Assembly (NCBI GenBank): GCA_010093685.1
Contig: MU006235.1
Span: forward strand, 62,001-126,000
DNA length: 64,000 nucleotides
From: Ophiobolus disseminans
Taxonomy: Eukaryota; Ascomycota; Dothideomycetes; Pleosporales; Phaeosphaeriaceae
Direction: 5' to 3'
Shown here: positions 43,056 to 53,913 of the stretch, piece after piece
Layout of the letters: the number at the start of each line of letters is the position of its first letter
Numbering within the stretch: the first letter of the stretch is position 1
The notes under the pieces: model-generated
Seen by the model: only the letters and a program-made list of their open reading frames with translations
Told to the model about the DNA's origin: nothing
Database searches by the model: none
Position numbers and translations under genes: made by a program

Positions 43056-44567
43056 GGAGACGGGCTGGTGTGTTGGTGGTTTGAGTGTGGAGTTGGGATT
43101 GTTTGATATGCTCCTCGATGTGTTGTTGGGTTTTGAATGGAGTGTGGGCTGGAGGTACTTGATAGTGGGTAATGGTAGCCATGTTCTTCTTTGGACGTCT
43201 GAGCTCAAATTGGAGGGGTATCGTGCTGCGTAGGTAGTTACTTGACGCTGGGGTTCTTGGTGATATGACGATCTCCTGGATACCTTTTGAGACTCAAGTA
43301 CAGTACATCGTTTGTGTCCAGCTTTTGTAAAGTCCAGTGCAAGCAAGCAATTCGAAGATCATCAAAGCGTCAAAACTTCTTCCTCGAACACCATCCTGTG
43401 GACGATAGATCGATGAAAAATGTGAAGACCAAAAGCTGATCCATGGACAAGACGTCGCAAGCGAGCGTCAAGGCGTATGAAATTTGGAAATGAGTATACA
43501 CTTCCTAGCGCGATGATAAGCCGTGAATGCAAGCAATGGGCCGGTTCCCACGACTGCACGCCGACAGATCAAACAACGCTACGAAGCGACGACAAGGTTC
43601 AGTCAAAGCCGGCTCGAGTACCGAAACTTGTCGATGAGCCTGATACCTTGCGTGCTGCGCGCACACAGTGAGACTCAAGAAAACATCCTCTTGGAATGCC
43701 ATTGAGCGATCTCAACATCTGAGGAAGGAGGTGACGCCTCACCAACCAGGTTCCCGACCCTCCTTCACAGAAGCTGAGAAGCCGAGAGTGCGATCTCCAG
43801 CGCGGAAACCAACGCGAGAGAACCGGCGCAACCTCGAAAGAGCCGAAGACCTAGACACCGAACCCAACGGCCTTCCCGGACCTCGTATCTACCTCCAACA
43901 ACAGTAACTGAAGGCTACAGAAGCTGAAAGCAATTCCCATTCACAGAAACTGAGGCGGGGGAACCTAAATGTAAACACGAGGCGCACGCGGACCTACACC
44001 TCTGGTTTGCGTAACATCAGGTCGCCAGCGTCTGCCATTCGACCTTGAAACAATCGATGACAGAGCAGCAAAACGTGCGTTGCTGCCAACCTGGGAAACG
44101 ACAGACGCTCAGAAAGGCTTCAGGATCCAGAAGTGAGGGCGCATTGCGTGGTGTCGTGGTACCAAACGATCCTCGAGAATCGGTGGGCGGAAGGGCGATG
44201 GTCAATATTGGGAACGGTTGGGTGAGTTGCAAAAGTGGGTGTGGAGGTGAGGTTGAGAGAGAGAGATAGAGGGCGAGGTAGAGAGTATTAATAACAGCGA
44301 CGATGGCGCCAAGCTAGCTTCCCTGAGCGAGCTGCACGAGCCGCAATGCTGTCGAGGCTTTGGGCTAACCTAGAATATGAGGGTGAATGAGAACATATGG
44401 CGAGAAAACGCAGCATGTGACGTCATGGTGGTGTTCCTCAATCGCGTTGTGCCGAGCTCAGAACATGCGACGCTTCTCTCGGGTGTCGAAACTTATCATT
44501 ACCTACTGATGCTCACGACCCTAGAAAATAAATCTAAGACTTTGTAGGCACAAACCCTAGCAATCTT
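43056..44567. other. Intergenic (about 1.5 kb)
   Basis: Short frames on both strands (for example 43668-43907 plus) have no recognised motif. Some parts look like decayed sequence but no family can be named. Confidence 0.4.
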
Positions 44568-45393
44568 TCATTGACATACTCGAACGATCTTTAACGATAT
44601 CTGAACACCACAAGCCTCCAATAGGTAGGCCCAAGTCCAAGCACCTTCTTCCTCTTTAGCCTTTTTACCACCATCGTCGACTTCATGACTGTCCTCCGCC
44701 ACAATCTCCAGCAGTGCTCTACCTAAGTAGGCTCCTCGCGACCAAGCACAGTGCGGTGTAACTTGATGTACGGAATTAGGTGCTCGTACCCGTCTTCTTC
44801 GTGTGCGAAGCTGCATTGTTTCGCCTTGCAAGTACCTAGCACGTAGTACCTACCTAGGTTCACTCTACACGCTTGGTCTTTGTCACCTTTTTGTCCCGGG
44901 CGCAGTTGTGGCAAGGTTGTTCGTTATCGCACTTCCAGCCGCGGACGTAGCACTTGTTGCAGGAAACGATGAGAGATGGTGAGCTGGGCTTTGCCCTCTT
45001 CGCCAGTGAGGCTTCGGGTGATCTGGAGGTATCTGAGTTAGTACACGTCGGTCCAATTCAGGCGGCTCGAATGTACTGTGGCTCTTATGCTGGTCGCTTC
45101 AGTTTGGGTAAGCCCTCACGCTGGACATTCTCGAACTGGCTTGCGACTGCATCGATGTAGTTTCGACGCAGACAACTTAGTGCTTCTTCTTGTTCACTGA
45201 TTTTGTCCTGGAGTTTACTGCACTTGCTTTCCATGCTTTTTAATTCTTGCCTCGCGATACCAAGTGCTGTATCTCCTCTCTCAGCACGCGCTGTGACGGA
45301 TTTCAACTGATCTCCAAGCTGCCGGGTTTTGTCTTGCGGGTCTATAGGGGTTTTGGGGCTGTCCTCCGAGTCGCGCTCGTCAGGCGAAGCCAT
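44568..45393 (-). pseudogene. Coiled-coil / Cys-rich zinc-finger protein, copy 2 (in-frame TAA and frameshifts)
   Basis: From ATG 45393 a coiled coil runs for about 100 residues (around SVTARAERGDTALGIARQEL). TAA at 45087-45085 interrupts the frame; CAA to TAA explains it. An intron (GTACAT...GTACTAACTC...CTCCAG) then leads in phase to the Cys-rich module CNKCYVRGWKCDNEQPCHNC. Two later frame changes lie near 44860 and 44720, each at a TAGGTAG-type sequence, after which CKAKQCSFAHEEDGYEHL and the acidic tail LLEIVAEDSHEVDDGG are read in other frames. The CCCH-like segment matches copy 1 at 42600-43055. The gene is clearly decayed. Confidence 0.5.
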
Positions 45394-45874
45394 GGTGAAG
45401 ATACGGTGGTTCGAGTAGTTCAAATGTAGAAGTGTTGCTTGTGTTGGGGTAATTTTGCGGACTTGTGGCTGCTGCGGAAGGAAGGGGGTGGAGTGGTGGG
45501 GAAAACTTTCAGCGCGTTTGCTATGACCGAATTTTCATCCTTATCTACGTGACACAACGACCAGACTTGACAAGGTACCACAGAGTCCAGAATATATGAT
45601 TCAAGCTAACTTCTGTGCACAAACATGCTGACTGTACGTTCAACACTGTTCTTCCCATCATCTCACCGAAACACTACAACGACACACAGTGCCTTGGTTT
45701 AGCATCCACAAGGATACATGTGCTTTCCGAAGGCCGATGATCCTACATTATAAATCCTTGAGTTGCACCTCGATACTGTATTGACTCGTACTCACATGCA
45801 TCCGAGGCACATCATCCTACTGGCTGCTCAGATTCTCCTCGCGCCAAACTGTGACTGAGCTTCCTCGGGTTGCA
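45394..45874. other. Intergenic
   Basis: 5' region of zinc-finger copy 2 and 3' flank of the glycosyltransferase gene. Nothing further is recognised. Confidence 0.4.
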
Positions 45875-47095
45875 CTATTGCAGAAGCTTCCCTATCATCG
45901 TGGGTTTGTACACTGGAACTTGCAGTGGCTTAGGTGGAGCATCTTGCTGACAGTGCACCTCCGCCCACCTTATCCAACCAGCATACGTGCCTTCTTCGCA
46001 ATCACTGCCGTCATTCTTTCTCCATAGCATACCCAGTGTATCAGCGCCGAAGAGCTTAGCGGAGAAGCCATGACCGAGCTTCAAGCACCAACTGTTCGCG
46101 ACCGTGTTTTCAACAATCGTCCTTGTGAACGCTTGCTCCTCACTCTCTTTCTCGTCGGCACCCGGTAGCATCTGCTTCATCAAGTCAAACTGCCGCGGCC
46201 CGCTCCAACTCGTTGCTTGTTCATGTGCAAACGCGCCGTCTATCATACTGTAAAGCCAGCAGTGATCACGAACATACTCGGGCCCGTTCCAGCCATCGTT
46301 TTCGTCAAGCCAGCGCTGCGCCGAGCCCATGCACTGAATCTGGACCGCATAGTCCGTCATGGATTCGTCGTTGATGACCATCTTGTCCTTTCCCTCATCC
46401 TCCACCACGACTTCTTGCGCCACGTGCATTAGCGGCATGTGGTTCACGAGCGGGTGCTTATGAGCTCCAGTTGTGTTAGTCTTTCCCTCCCAGACATTCA
46501 GCAGGATGTGATGTGCGCGTCGCACGAGCGGATTGTCGGGCCCACACATCATTGCAAAGTTGACGATCGATATACCATCGGGAGGACTGCCCATTGTGAA
46601 GCCAGAGAAGTCGTACTGAGAGGACGAGTTGGCGATATGTTGGGTCCATAGCCAGTCTATGTCGCCGAATAGCAAGATTCCGACGTCGAGGTATACACCT
46701 CCATACTTGAGAAGCAGTGGATAGCGGATGAGATCTGAAGTGTGCTGTGCGGCATACGTTCCGTCGAGAGTGCCGTTCATGAAGGCCTCAGGAACCACAA
46801 ATTGCGAAGTTGTGTCAACGAAATTGGCTACATTGAGCGGTGAATTTTGGACGGTGTCCAGCACGTAGATCGTCCATCCTAGAGGAGAGAAGCGCCGGTG
46901 CCAATTAATGACATTGCGCAGTAGGTATGGCGGTAGCGTGTGAACTCCGGAGTGCCAGAACGCGAAGATAGACTTAGAGCCTGGGGTTGGTGGACCAGGA
47001 CAAGAGAGCTGCTCTGGTAACGAGCCGGTCGAGGTGATTGGTGGAAGGACTTCGTGTGCGATGGGCAAGGTTCCTGGAATGTTAGGGTATTCCAT
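45875..47095 (-). CDS. GT32-like glycosyltransferase (capsular-polysaccharide-synthesis type)
   Basis: A frame of 406 aa from ATG 47095. It matches the fungal GT32/Caps_synth family: IFAFWHSG near the start of the domain, WTIYVLD, HTSDLIRYPLLLKYGGVYLD with the metal-binding D-x-D-type acidic residues, and an NFAMMCGPDNPLVRRAH region. The frame stays open upstream to 47188 and encodes a hydrophobic stretch without an ATG, so a 5' exon bearing a signal anchor may be missing from this model (a candidate ATG at 47220 is out of frame). Such enzymes usually act in the Golgi on mannan or other glycans, or on sphingolipids. The donor and acceptor are not deducible. No lesions were seen. Confidence 0.75.
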   Translation of the reverse strand: MEYPNIPGTLPIAHEVLPPITSTGSLPEQLSCPGPPTPGSKSIFAFWHSGVHTLPPYLLRNVINWHRRFSPLGWTIYVLDTVQNSPLNVANFVDTTSQFVVPEAFMNGTLDGTYAAQHTSDLIRYPLLLKYGGVYLDVGILLFGDIDWLWTQHIANSSSQYDFSGFTMGSPPDGISIVNFAMMCGPDNPLVRRAHHILLNVWEGKTNTTGAHKHPLVNHMPLMHVAQEVVVEDEGKDKMVINDESMTDYAVQIQCMGSAQRWLDENDGWNGPEYVRDHCWLYSMIDGAFAHEQATSWSGPRQFDLMKQMLPGADEKESEEQAFTRTIVENTVANSWCLKLGHGFSAKLFGADTLGMLWRKNDGSDCEEGTYAGWIRWAEVHCQQDAPPKPLQVPVYKPTMIGKLLQ

Positions 47096-47954
47096 GATGT
47101 CGCTGGTGTTGCGATCTGATTTGCAAGGACGTAGGAGAAAGTATCGCAGATTATATACTTGAGCCAACCCTATGATTATTGCTGTCAAAATTACCTAGCG
47201 ACGGTGATATAGAGAGTCATGAGAGTGAGACGTCATTTCGACTCATTCTCGCTTAAACGTACGGATTTGGACTAGGTCGTCCACGCGTTATCGTGAAGTG
47301 ATCCGCTGCTTACATTACACCACATCTCGATTATAGTACTACATTGTCCGTCCTCAAACTATTTGATCTTTGGTGATCTAAAGTGGCGCTCTAGCCTCTC
47401 ATGGTGCAGTTGAGTAGACACGTTGCTTCTTTCGAACGAGTTAGGTATGAACCTGAGTATAAACACGATGTACTAACGAACCCATTTGATGCATCGATTC
47501 TCATCACGCGCTCAAATTGAATTACATTCAATGACATCTGTTTCATGGCTAGAATCAGACAACAGTCAACCTCGAAAAGAAACAGTAACCCCCAATGCTC
47601 AGCTATGAGGGGAGCTTGGACAGGTAGCAAAAGCAGCTGGGCAGAACATCGAACGGAGACGCATTCGAAAACGACAGCAAGATTAGAAAACCAGCGCGGT
47701 TAATGAGTACCCTGTCTTCGTTCGGTCTCCTCGATGGTGCACTTTCCAACAAGACGTTGTTTGCTAAGTGACTCTTGCTGCGTTTGCGCCTTCGTCATGG
47801 GTCACACCCGCTGCGACTGCTTTACAAACTTCTTGAACATCATTGGCTGTGGGAGCTAGATCTAGCACGAGAGTCGAACTTGACCATTCCAGCAATATCA
47901 TACTCCTCTGCTTGTACAAAAGGCCTCTGTTCTCCACAGAATTGTACGACCAAC
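47096..47954. other. Intergenic, possible 5' exon of the glycosyltransferase gene
   Basis: The left part (47096-47220, minus) may encode an N-terminal membrane anchor for the GT32-like gene. The right part is the upstream region of the next gene. Nothing else is supported. Confidence 0.4.
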
Positions 47955-48674
47955 ATGCAACACCACAGAGCTACGCCGCTTAGACGCACACCACCACCTG
48001 ATGGTGTGCGCAATTCTTCGGCTGTTCCTTCGACTCACGCCTCACCACCGCCGAGGTCACAACCCACTCCAAAATTCTTGATCGTTGGGCTTTTTGCACT
48101 CCGCCTCGCAAAGCGCCTTATAGAAGGGCTGGAGCGTTACCCGGGGCGTGATGATGACACCTTATGGTTGGCCGATTTTGTCGCCCCATATCCGTTCGAG
48201 TACGCGTTAGCAAAAATATCGGGCTCGCGGATGGATGATTACCTTACTGTGTATCAAGACATTGTCTCACGAATGAAAAGGCAGCCGCGCTATCCAATGC
48301 GCTTTATGCAAATAAACCCAGATCTATCGTCGATGCAACAACGAACGCAAGGGCGCACTGAGAGAGAACGAGGAAGGGAGATGACAGATTGTAAGTTGAG
48401 TGTCAAAAGTTGGGTAAGTGGGAAATCTGCTAATCAAAGCATAGTGGAGCGCCTAGATATTATCGACTTTTGCGACGCAGCTGCTGAGTGGGGATCAACA
48501 GTACCAATCCCAGCGCGAGAGGCAGACAAGATGATTGAGTTGGCAGACCAAAGGCGCATAGCAAACTTGGATGACCGTCGCCCTACTCGCGATGATGGAC
48601 AACACTACGAGGTGCGCCAGGAGCGGATAGTGTACATGGCAAACGCTAATATATCTCAGGAACGCCGTTGGTGA
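47955..48674 (+). CDS. Uncharacterised protein (about 221 or 239 aa)
   Basis: The frame starts at ATG 47955 (MQHHRATPLRRTPPPDG). It has a disordered Pro/Arg-rich N-terminus and a folded region beginning PKFLIVGLFALRLAKRLIEGLERYPGRDD. A candidate intron 48391-48444 (GTAAGT...CTGCTAATC...ATAG) is exactly 54 nt and contains no stop, so spliced and retained forms both stay in frame. Splicing turns MTD...VERLD into MTDLERLD. No domain is recognised. The frame can be extended upstream to 47775 but without an ATG in good context. Confidence 0.5.
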   Translation: MQHHRATPLRRTPPPDGVRNSSAVPSTHASPPPRSQPTPKFLIVGLFALRLAKRLIEGLERYPGRDDDTLWLADFVAPYPFEYALAKISGSRMDDYLTVYQDIVSRMKRQPRYPMRFMQINPDLSSMQQRTQGRTERERGREMTDCKLSVKSWVSGKSANQSIVERLDIIDFCDAAAEWGSTVPIPAREADKMIELADQRRIANLDDRRPTRDDGQHYEVRQERIVYMANANISQERRW

Positions 48675-48923
48675 TATTTGGTAGTCGCTACATTTTGGGC
48701 TGAATGAGGATTGTTTGGCGAAGTTTTAGATCCGCTTTTAGTACCATGGTTCCGCTTAAAAGTCCGGTGACTCAACGCTACCACAATGAAAGTCTCATCA
48801 TCGCACATTCTATTCTTCAAACTCGCATACCGCCCATTACAGATTGCCAAAGGCAGTTATCTCAAATAACTTCCCCGCTCCACACAACAGCGCCTCCGCG
48901 ATTCCGTCGTTTGCCTAAGCGCG

Positions 48924-49930
48924 ATGTCGCCTCCAAGCCTCTCCTTCGATATCACCAAACTGCTAGAACAAGATCTCAAAGAGGCATGGCATGTCGGACG
49001 AGAAAATGAACACCGTTGGAATCAAAAGCTGGCATGGGCTACCTATGATCGCTACTTGACGTTGATAGACGGTCCCGACTTCTACATTGATGTTGAGAAA
49101 TTGTGGAACAAACCTGCAGCTATGTATTTCGAGCAATCTGCTCAGTTCGGATGTCACAAGGAAGATCGTGGCCATCCTTGTATCGAGCTTCTTTTTATTA
49201 CCACAATCTACGAAGCCTGGCGCTTTCAGTGTGGGGACCAAATCAACATCGAATTCGACCACTTTGTAGCAAACCAGTCAGAATCACTAAATGAGGGCCC
49301 CAGACACTTCAGGATATTGTTGAGGCGCACAAGCGGCTCTCCCAGTTCGCGAAAGAGCATCAATCAGAAGACAAGAATTACCGCTTGCAGAAAACATATC
49401 CGGAAGTCATCATGGTGTGCGATCGTCACGAGTTTGGAGCGTCACAGATGAAAGGGGGACATCGGAATCTACGAAAAGTAGCTGAGCACCAGACCGTCCT
49501 TGTCGTTCGTACATCACACAACGAAAGCATATCCTTTGCTAAGCTGATGCCACACGCCTTGCCATTGGAGCGGTCTGATGTCTGCGCCGACCTCGCCGTG
49601 CGAGTATCATTTTCGATCGCGATAGCTTTCTTTGTTGCCCTTGAGAGAGATATGGGGGAACCACAAGGCTCAAATTCAAAAGACTACGACGACAAACTGA
49701 GTAAACAAGACGTTCCGGACGGTTTTGATCGCATCGTGAACAAACATCCTGAGACGTGGATTACTGCTGTGTTGGCAAAGGCAGAAAAGGGCAATCCTGA
49801 ATATGACATCCTATCGGACATGGAGAAGGCGATAAAGAGAGTCGAGGCTTGCGCTGCTGGGAAGGCATGCCCCGAGTATGGGCTTGAGCTTGATGAGTGG
49901 TCACGCAAATGGAAGTCTAGCTATGATTAA
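48924..49930 (+). CDS. Uncharacterised 319-aa protein
   Basis: Exons 48924-49265 and 49313-49930 join via a 47-nt intron (GTAGCA...CACTAAAT...TTCAG). This splice is needed because the two halves lie in different frames. The N-terminus MSPPSLSFDITKLLEQDLKE is helical. The middle includes ELLFITTIYEAWRFQ and VCDRHEFGASQMKGG. A hydrophobic stretch (VRVSFSIAIAFFVALE) could be a membrane or buried helix. I do not recognise a family. A 1-nt frameshift instead of the intron is the alternative. The neighbour at 47955 is in the same orientation but shows no relation in sequence. Confidence 0.5.
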
Positions 49931-50851
49931 GACCGAAAGCAGGAAGGAGCGTCGAAAAAAGAAGCCAATACTACAAACACCTACATTGACGAGGTGCAGG
50001 TACAGCTTTTGCAATTTTCTTTGTTTTGTTGCACACAGTTCTGTCCACCCCATATCCGCTTATGGGGTTCTTTAAGTCTTTGTAGTGTTGTGAGCATATA
50101 CAAGCTGCCCACTAAGATCGTGAGTGACAAACTCGTGGCATTGAGGGTACGCTTGATGTACCCTCACAATGTCCATATGCGATGTTGTGTGAGGTTAAGG
50201 CTTACTCAGAAGGCTACAGAACGATAGAGCACGGGTGAAACAACAATAGTTTTGGTCTAGGCAAGAGCAGCAACAATGTCGAAGAAAACAGCCTCGAGTG
50301 ACAGGACTTTGGGCGTAGAATATCAAAGGCACAAGCTAGGTGCTTGTTGTGAAGCGACGGGGTGAAATTTTCGGATGTGAGAGACAGGGCAGAAAAGAGG
50401 GAGAAGGTCGTTGTATTGAGAGAGCTACATAGAGCGATTATATAAACAACAAGATGAGTAAGCTAGTGACTGAGAGTGACGTGGAGATGCAGTCCGCAGT
50501 GTACCATGTGAACCAAGTGCCAGGCTGACACCCCCCCTAAGGTATCCATGTTGGATGGAGACCTCACAAACAGCAAAAATATAAAGAGTGTGAAATGCGT
50601 GCATCATAGCGCAGCTAGTCCAACTGACCAAGGTGCCAAGCTGACAGAATTCACTAGCCGGTGAACTTCAACCAAAACCTCCTCAGACTATGATTGACGC
50701 TCATCCCTGGATCTTCCGAATCTTCTCCACAACTCTACAACTCACCAGCAGGCCGCTTCCCAATCAGAGTCGCCACTCATCAACGATATTAGCTCCTAAA
50801 CACCCTTCAAAACCTCCCTCCTTCTTCTTGTACACACTAGAAGCGAGCACC
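49931..50851. other. Intergenic (about 0.9 kb)
   Basis: No gene, RNA or repeat is supported. The right end is the leader of the following pseudogene. Confidence 0.4.
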
Positions 50852-51890
50852 ATGCCTCCCAAGCGTAAGATCAAAGAAAGCGTCGCATTTGATGTCACTT
50901 CCGAACCTCAGAGTGCAGTGGAAATGGCCATCATGATTCGATAGAAGCTCGTTGCTAATTACGAGACTCAGAAAAAGGAGCGCCGCATCAAAAAGCAGCG
51001 TACAATCAACTTGGACACGATGAACGCGGAACCAAACAAGGCGCCTTTCAGTTAGACCGCGCGGTCCGAGACATGATCTACCAGTTCTTGTGGAACGAGA
51101 CTCCAAAGATCAAACAGCGGTACAAGCGACGACTTTACGATGTTACGTATGGGAGACGCACGATCAGCGGCTTCTTTACTAGTCAATATTCTTGTAGTAC
51201 AGTGCCCTGGCTCTTGACGTGCAAGCAGATGCTTCTCGAAGGTTTCATCGAGTTCCATCAGCGCTCTGTTTGGCATTTCGCGTCCTTTCACAAGCTTCGA
51301 CCAACGGAGTTTATTTCCCGCTGATGACTCCGGCCTTGGTGCGCGAACATCACCTCACTATCCGGCCGCCGAACCGTTTCGATGAATATGGACTTTCCTC
51401 GGCACAACCATTCGTCGTTGATGAATATATCCTCGAGAACGAAGATCGCACCAAGGAAACGTCATACGTCCTGTCTCCGAAGGCGAGTGCCATGGCTTTG
51501 GTCCACCTCATGACCGCCTCAACTGAAGCACACGATGCCGGAACGAAGATCGAGATCTATCTGCAGCTCTTTGATCAAGATTTCATTGTAAATTCGCGAC
51601 AGGCCAACTTGTACGCGAAGAACGTGAAGTTCGATCTTTCTCAGCTCGATCGGCTAGCTGTTCATCGTCGCCTGCGCATCTTTGAGGTCAAAGTCAAACT
51701 CGTTAGCCGTATGAAGGCGGGACATCCAGAGCGATTGGAAGAAGCTATCGCAAACTTGATGGTAGAGTTAGACATCGTAGCCAAAGCTTTGATCCCCGGC
51801 GGCGTGGCTAAGCAAAAGGGCCTACCGGCGGGTTGGTCCGCGAATCTGCCTGAATTTACAAAATTTACCTTCAAGATGGAGAAGGCTTGA
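50852..51890 (+). pseudogene. Orphan-family protein, tandem copy A (TAG and two frameshifts)
   Basis: ATG 50852 starts MPPKRKIKESVAFDV; TAG at 50942-50944 interrupts it and CAG to TAG explains it. The frame changes at about 51050, where coding resumes as QLDRAVRDMIYQFLWNETPK, and again near 51310 in the FPLMTP region. The last frame ends at 51890. The aligned middle matches copy B (LPREVRDTVYHHLWKDTPRL), showing that these are paralogues of a fungal family that starts with an F-box-like LPREVRD helix. An intron ending TTTCAG at 51051 could replace the first frame change, but no in-phase donor is convincing. Function unknown, probably inactive. Confidence 0.55.
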
Positions 51891-52604
51891 GAGCGCAAGA
51901 TCGACTATTGTAGACAGGAGAAGACGGCTGGAACGCCTCGAGGCGCTACTCGAGGTCCGAACACGCCGATAAGTTATATAAGGAGAGAATCATGAATTAA
52001 TGGGAATGAATCAAGATCAGTATTTCTAAAGTATATATTGGAACAAGGTCCCTCTGGTAGTATGACTACCATAGATATCCGAGTAGGAGAGGGACAAGGC
52101 GGGGTGGCTGCAACGTATTGTATTGACTATCGTGTGTTGTATTGTTCCCTCGTACGTGTAAACAGTAACGAGGACGCTACAGTCAGCCGTGCCTCCCTCA
52201 CACAGTAGGTACCACGGCCCTTCCTTCTACCAACCTGGACTGAACCCACATATTCTCAACAGTATAGGTACATGTATAATAAGTGACGCCAGGGGCCCCG
52301 AGACAGCCTGAATTACTAAAGCATGCAACTCTGAGCATTGTGAATGATTCTGATATATCAATGATACAATCCAGCGCTGGATAGAGCGCATTCGGTAAAG
52401 TTTGAAGTGCAGCATTTGATGTGTTTTACCTACGTAGGCAGTAGCGCCTTGGCAAGCATTTTATCCTCGAGAGGTCCGTCAATTGTGCCACTCCATGACT
52501 CCGCCTCACACCCATACAACTCCGCATACGCTTCCCTATCCGTCTCTTTGACCATTGGAACCCAACACCTCAGAATAGCTCCGCGAGGCAAAGACTCGAC
52601 TACA
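51891..52604. other. Intergenic between tandem copies A and B
   Basis: No gene is supported. A TACCTACGTAGG-like palindrome lies at about 52428-52439. Confidence 0.4.
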
Positions 52605-53472
52605 ATGTCTCTACTACCAACAATAGAAAGCGACTCACCTTTCTTCAAGAAGCTTCCGCGTGAGGTTCGTGATACAGTCTATCATCACTTGTGGAAAGAC
52701 ACACCAAGGTTGCGTCAACATTATTTGAACGGAGTCTTCACTGTATCGTATGGCTATCACCGCTCTTTGGAAGCGACTGAGCAGCCGCGGGTAGGCGCGT
52801 ATCTCCCTCACATTCAGTCAGCCTGCTAATCACACTGTTTGAGTAGATACCTTGGCTGCGATCAAGCAAGCAGATGCTCGTTGAAGGGTTCGCTGAATTT
52901 CATCAACACTCTGCCTGGCACTTCTGGAGCAGCAGCCGCATGGCGACGACAGAATACGTTTTCCCTCTCGTGACACCTGTATTAGCACGCGCCCACTACT
53001 TCTTCTTGAACTTTGCGCCAGGTTCTTGGAGTCTACCGCTGATGCGACAACACGACTCGGTCGTGGACGGTGTCATACAGCGCTGCTTCTACATCACCGC
53101 GAGACGCCCACGCTACTCCAGAGCTCAATGTCTTCGGCGGAATCGGGCGCGGCCGTGGGGAAAATCCGAATCGCTCTAGGGCTCACGGGCTATTTGGACT
53201 TCATCAACCTGCGCCACCGACGACGTCCAGACAAGTACAGCTTTGACCTCTCGGTGCTCGAGTGTCTCGCTGTACATGACAAGCTCCAAGAATTTGAGTT
53301 TGTTGCCGAAACTGGCACATCCAGAGTGCTCGATGAGGTGCTGATTACAGCTTCACGGCGGCTTGGAAAAGTGCTGGTTCCAGATGGGGTGCAATCGGTA
53401 GCCGCGCTGTCAGACTCTAGGGTGCATTTGGTTCTCTCTGCGAAGACCTTCAGTCAGGTGAAGAAATGCTGA
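52605..53472 (+). pseudogene. Orphan-family protein, tandem copy B (frameshifted)
   Basis: Exon 1 (52605-52790) starts MSLLPTIESDSPFFKKLPRE. A 56-nt intron (GTAGGC...CTGCTAAT...GAGTAG) leads to exon 2 at 52847 (IPWLRSSKQMLVEGFAEFHQ). The frame changes by one nucleotide at about 53100 (after CFYITAR), and downstream coding (SGAAVGKIRIALGL, YSFDLSVLECLAVHDKLQEFEF) aligns with copy A's FDLSQLDRLAVHRRLRIFE. The ending is at 53472. The N-terminal LPREVRDTVYHHLW resembles the opening of F-box-like fungal proteins. If not a pseudogene, a short unrecognised intron would be required. Confidence 0.55.
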
Positions 53473-53586
53473 CCTGAGCCTGCGTGAGGCCTTGGGTTAG
53501 AAAAAAAGCCTCAAAACATTGTGAGTAAATTTAGTCACGAACGGATTATTCACAATACTGCTTTTGGATCAACGTGCTTGGACATC

Positions 53587-53913
53587 TCAAATGGGAGTGC
53601 TTCTGAAACCTGTCCTGGTGCTACCGAATCCTTCCGCGTCGATAACCCAAGCTCTCTTCGGTCCATACTTGGCGAGCTTCTCGAGTTGCTCCTCGACCAA
53701 GGCACGCTGAGCTGGTGACGTTGGCATGAAGAACTGAATCTCCTCCGTAGGCATATGTGCAAGATATGCGGTCGCGAAGTCCTTCCATTTGACAAGCGCC
53801 CTAAGTCTTTCGGTGTGGCGCTGGCAGAGCACTGATAGAGCAGCGCGCGGCTCGAGGCACTCGTAACACAGTTTGCATGACAAAACCCCATCAAACTTGG
53901 TCAGAGATGCCAT
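53587..53913 (-). pseudogene. Truncated protein with zinc-ribbon-like motif and DxE exonuclease-like start
   Basis: A 108-aa frame from ATG 53913. It contains CKLCYECLEP and CQRH, a possible zinc-binding set, then a helical region and near its end RAWVIDAEGF. The latter resembles the first motif (D-x-E) of DEDD-type 3'-5' exonuclease folds found in several fungal lineage-specific proteins. Coding stops soon after, so the nuclease domain is absent. A GT immediately after GGATTC could be an intron donor, but nothing nuclease-like follows before copy B. It overlaps the 3' end of the next upstream gene by a few bases. Confidence 0.4.

Noticed and set aside
42486..43346. Long minus-strand open frame over the zinc-finger copy 1 region
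   Set aside because: It is the shadow of plus-strand coding exons; the Cys-rich stretch on minus is better explained by the local inversion.
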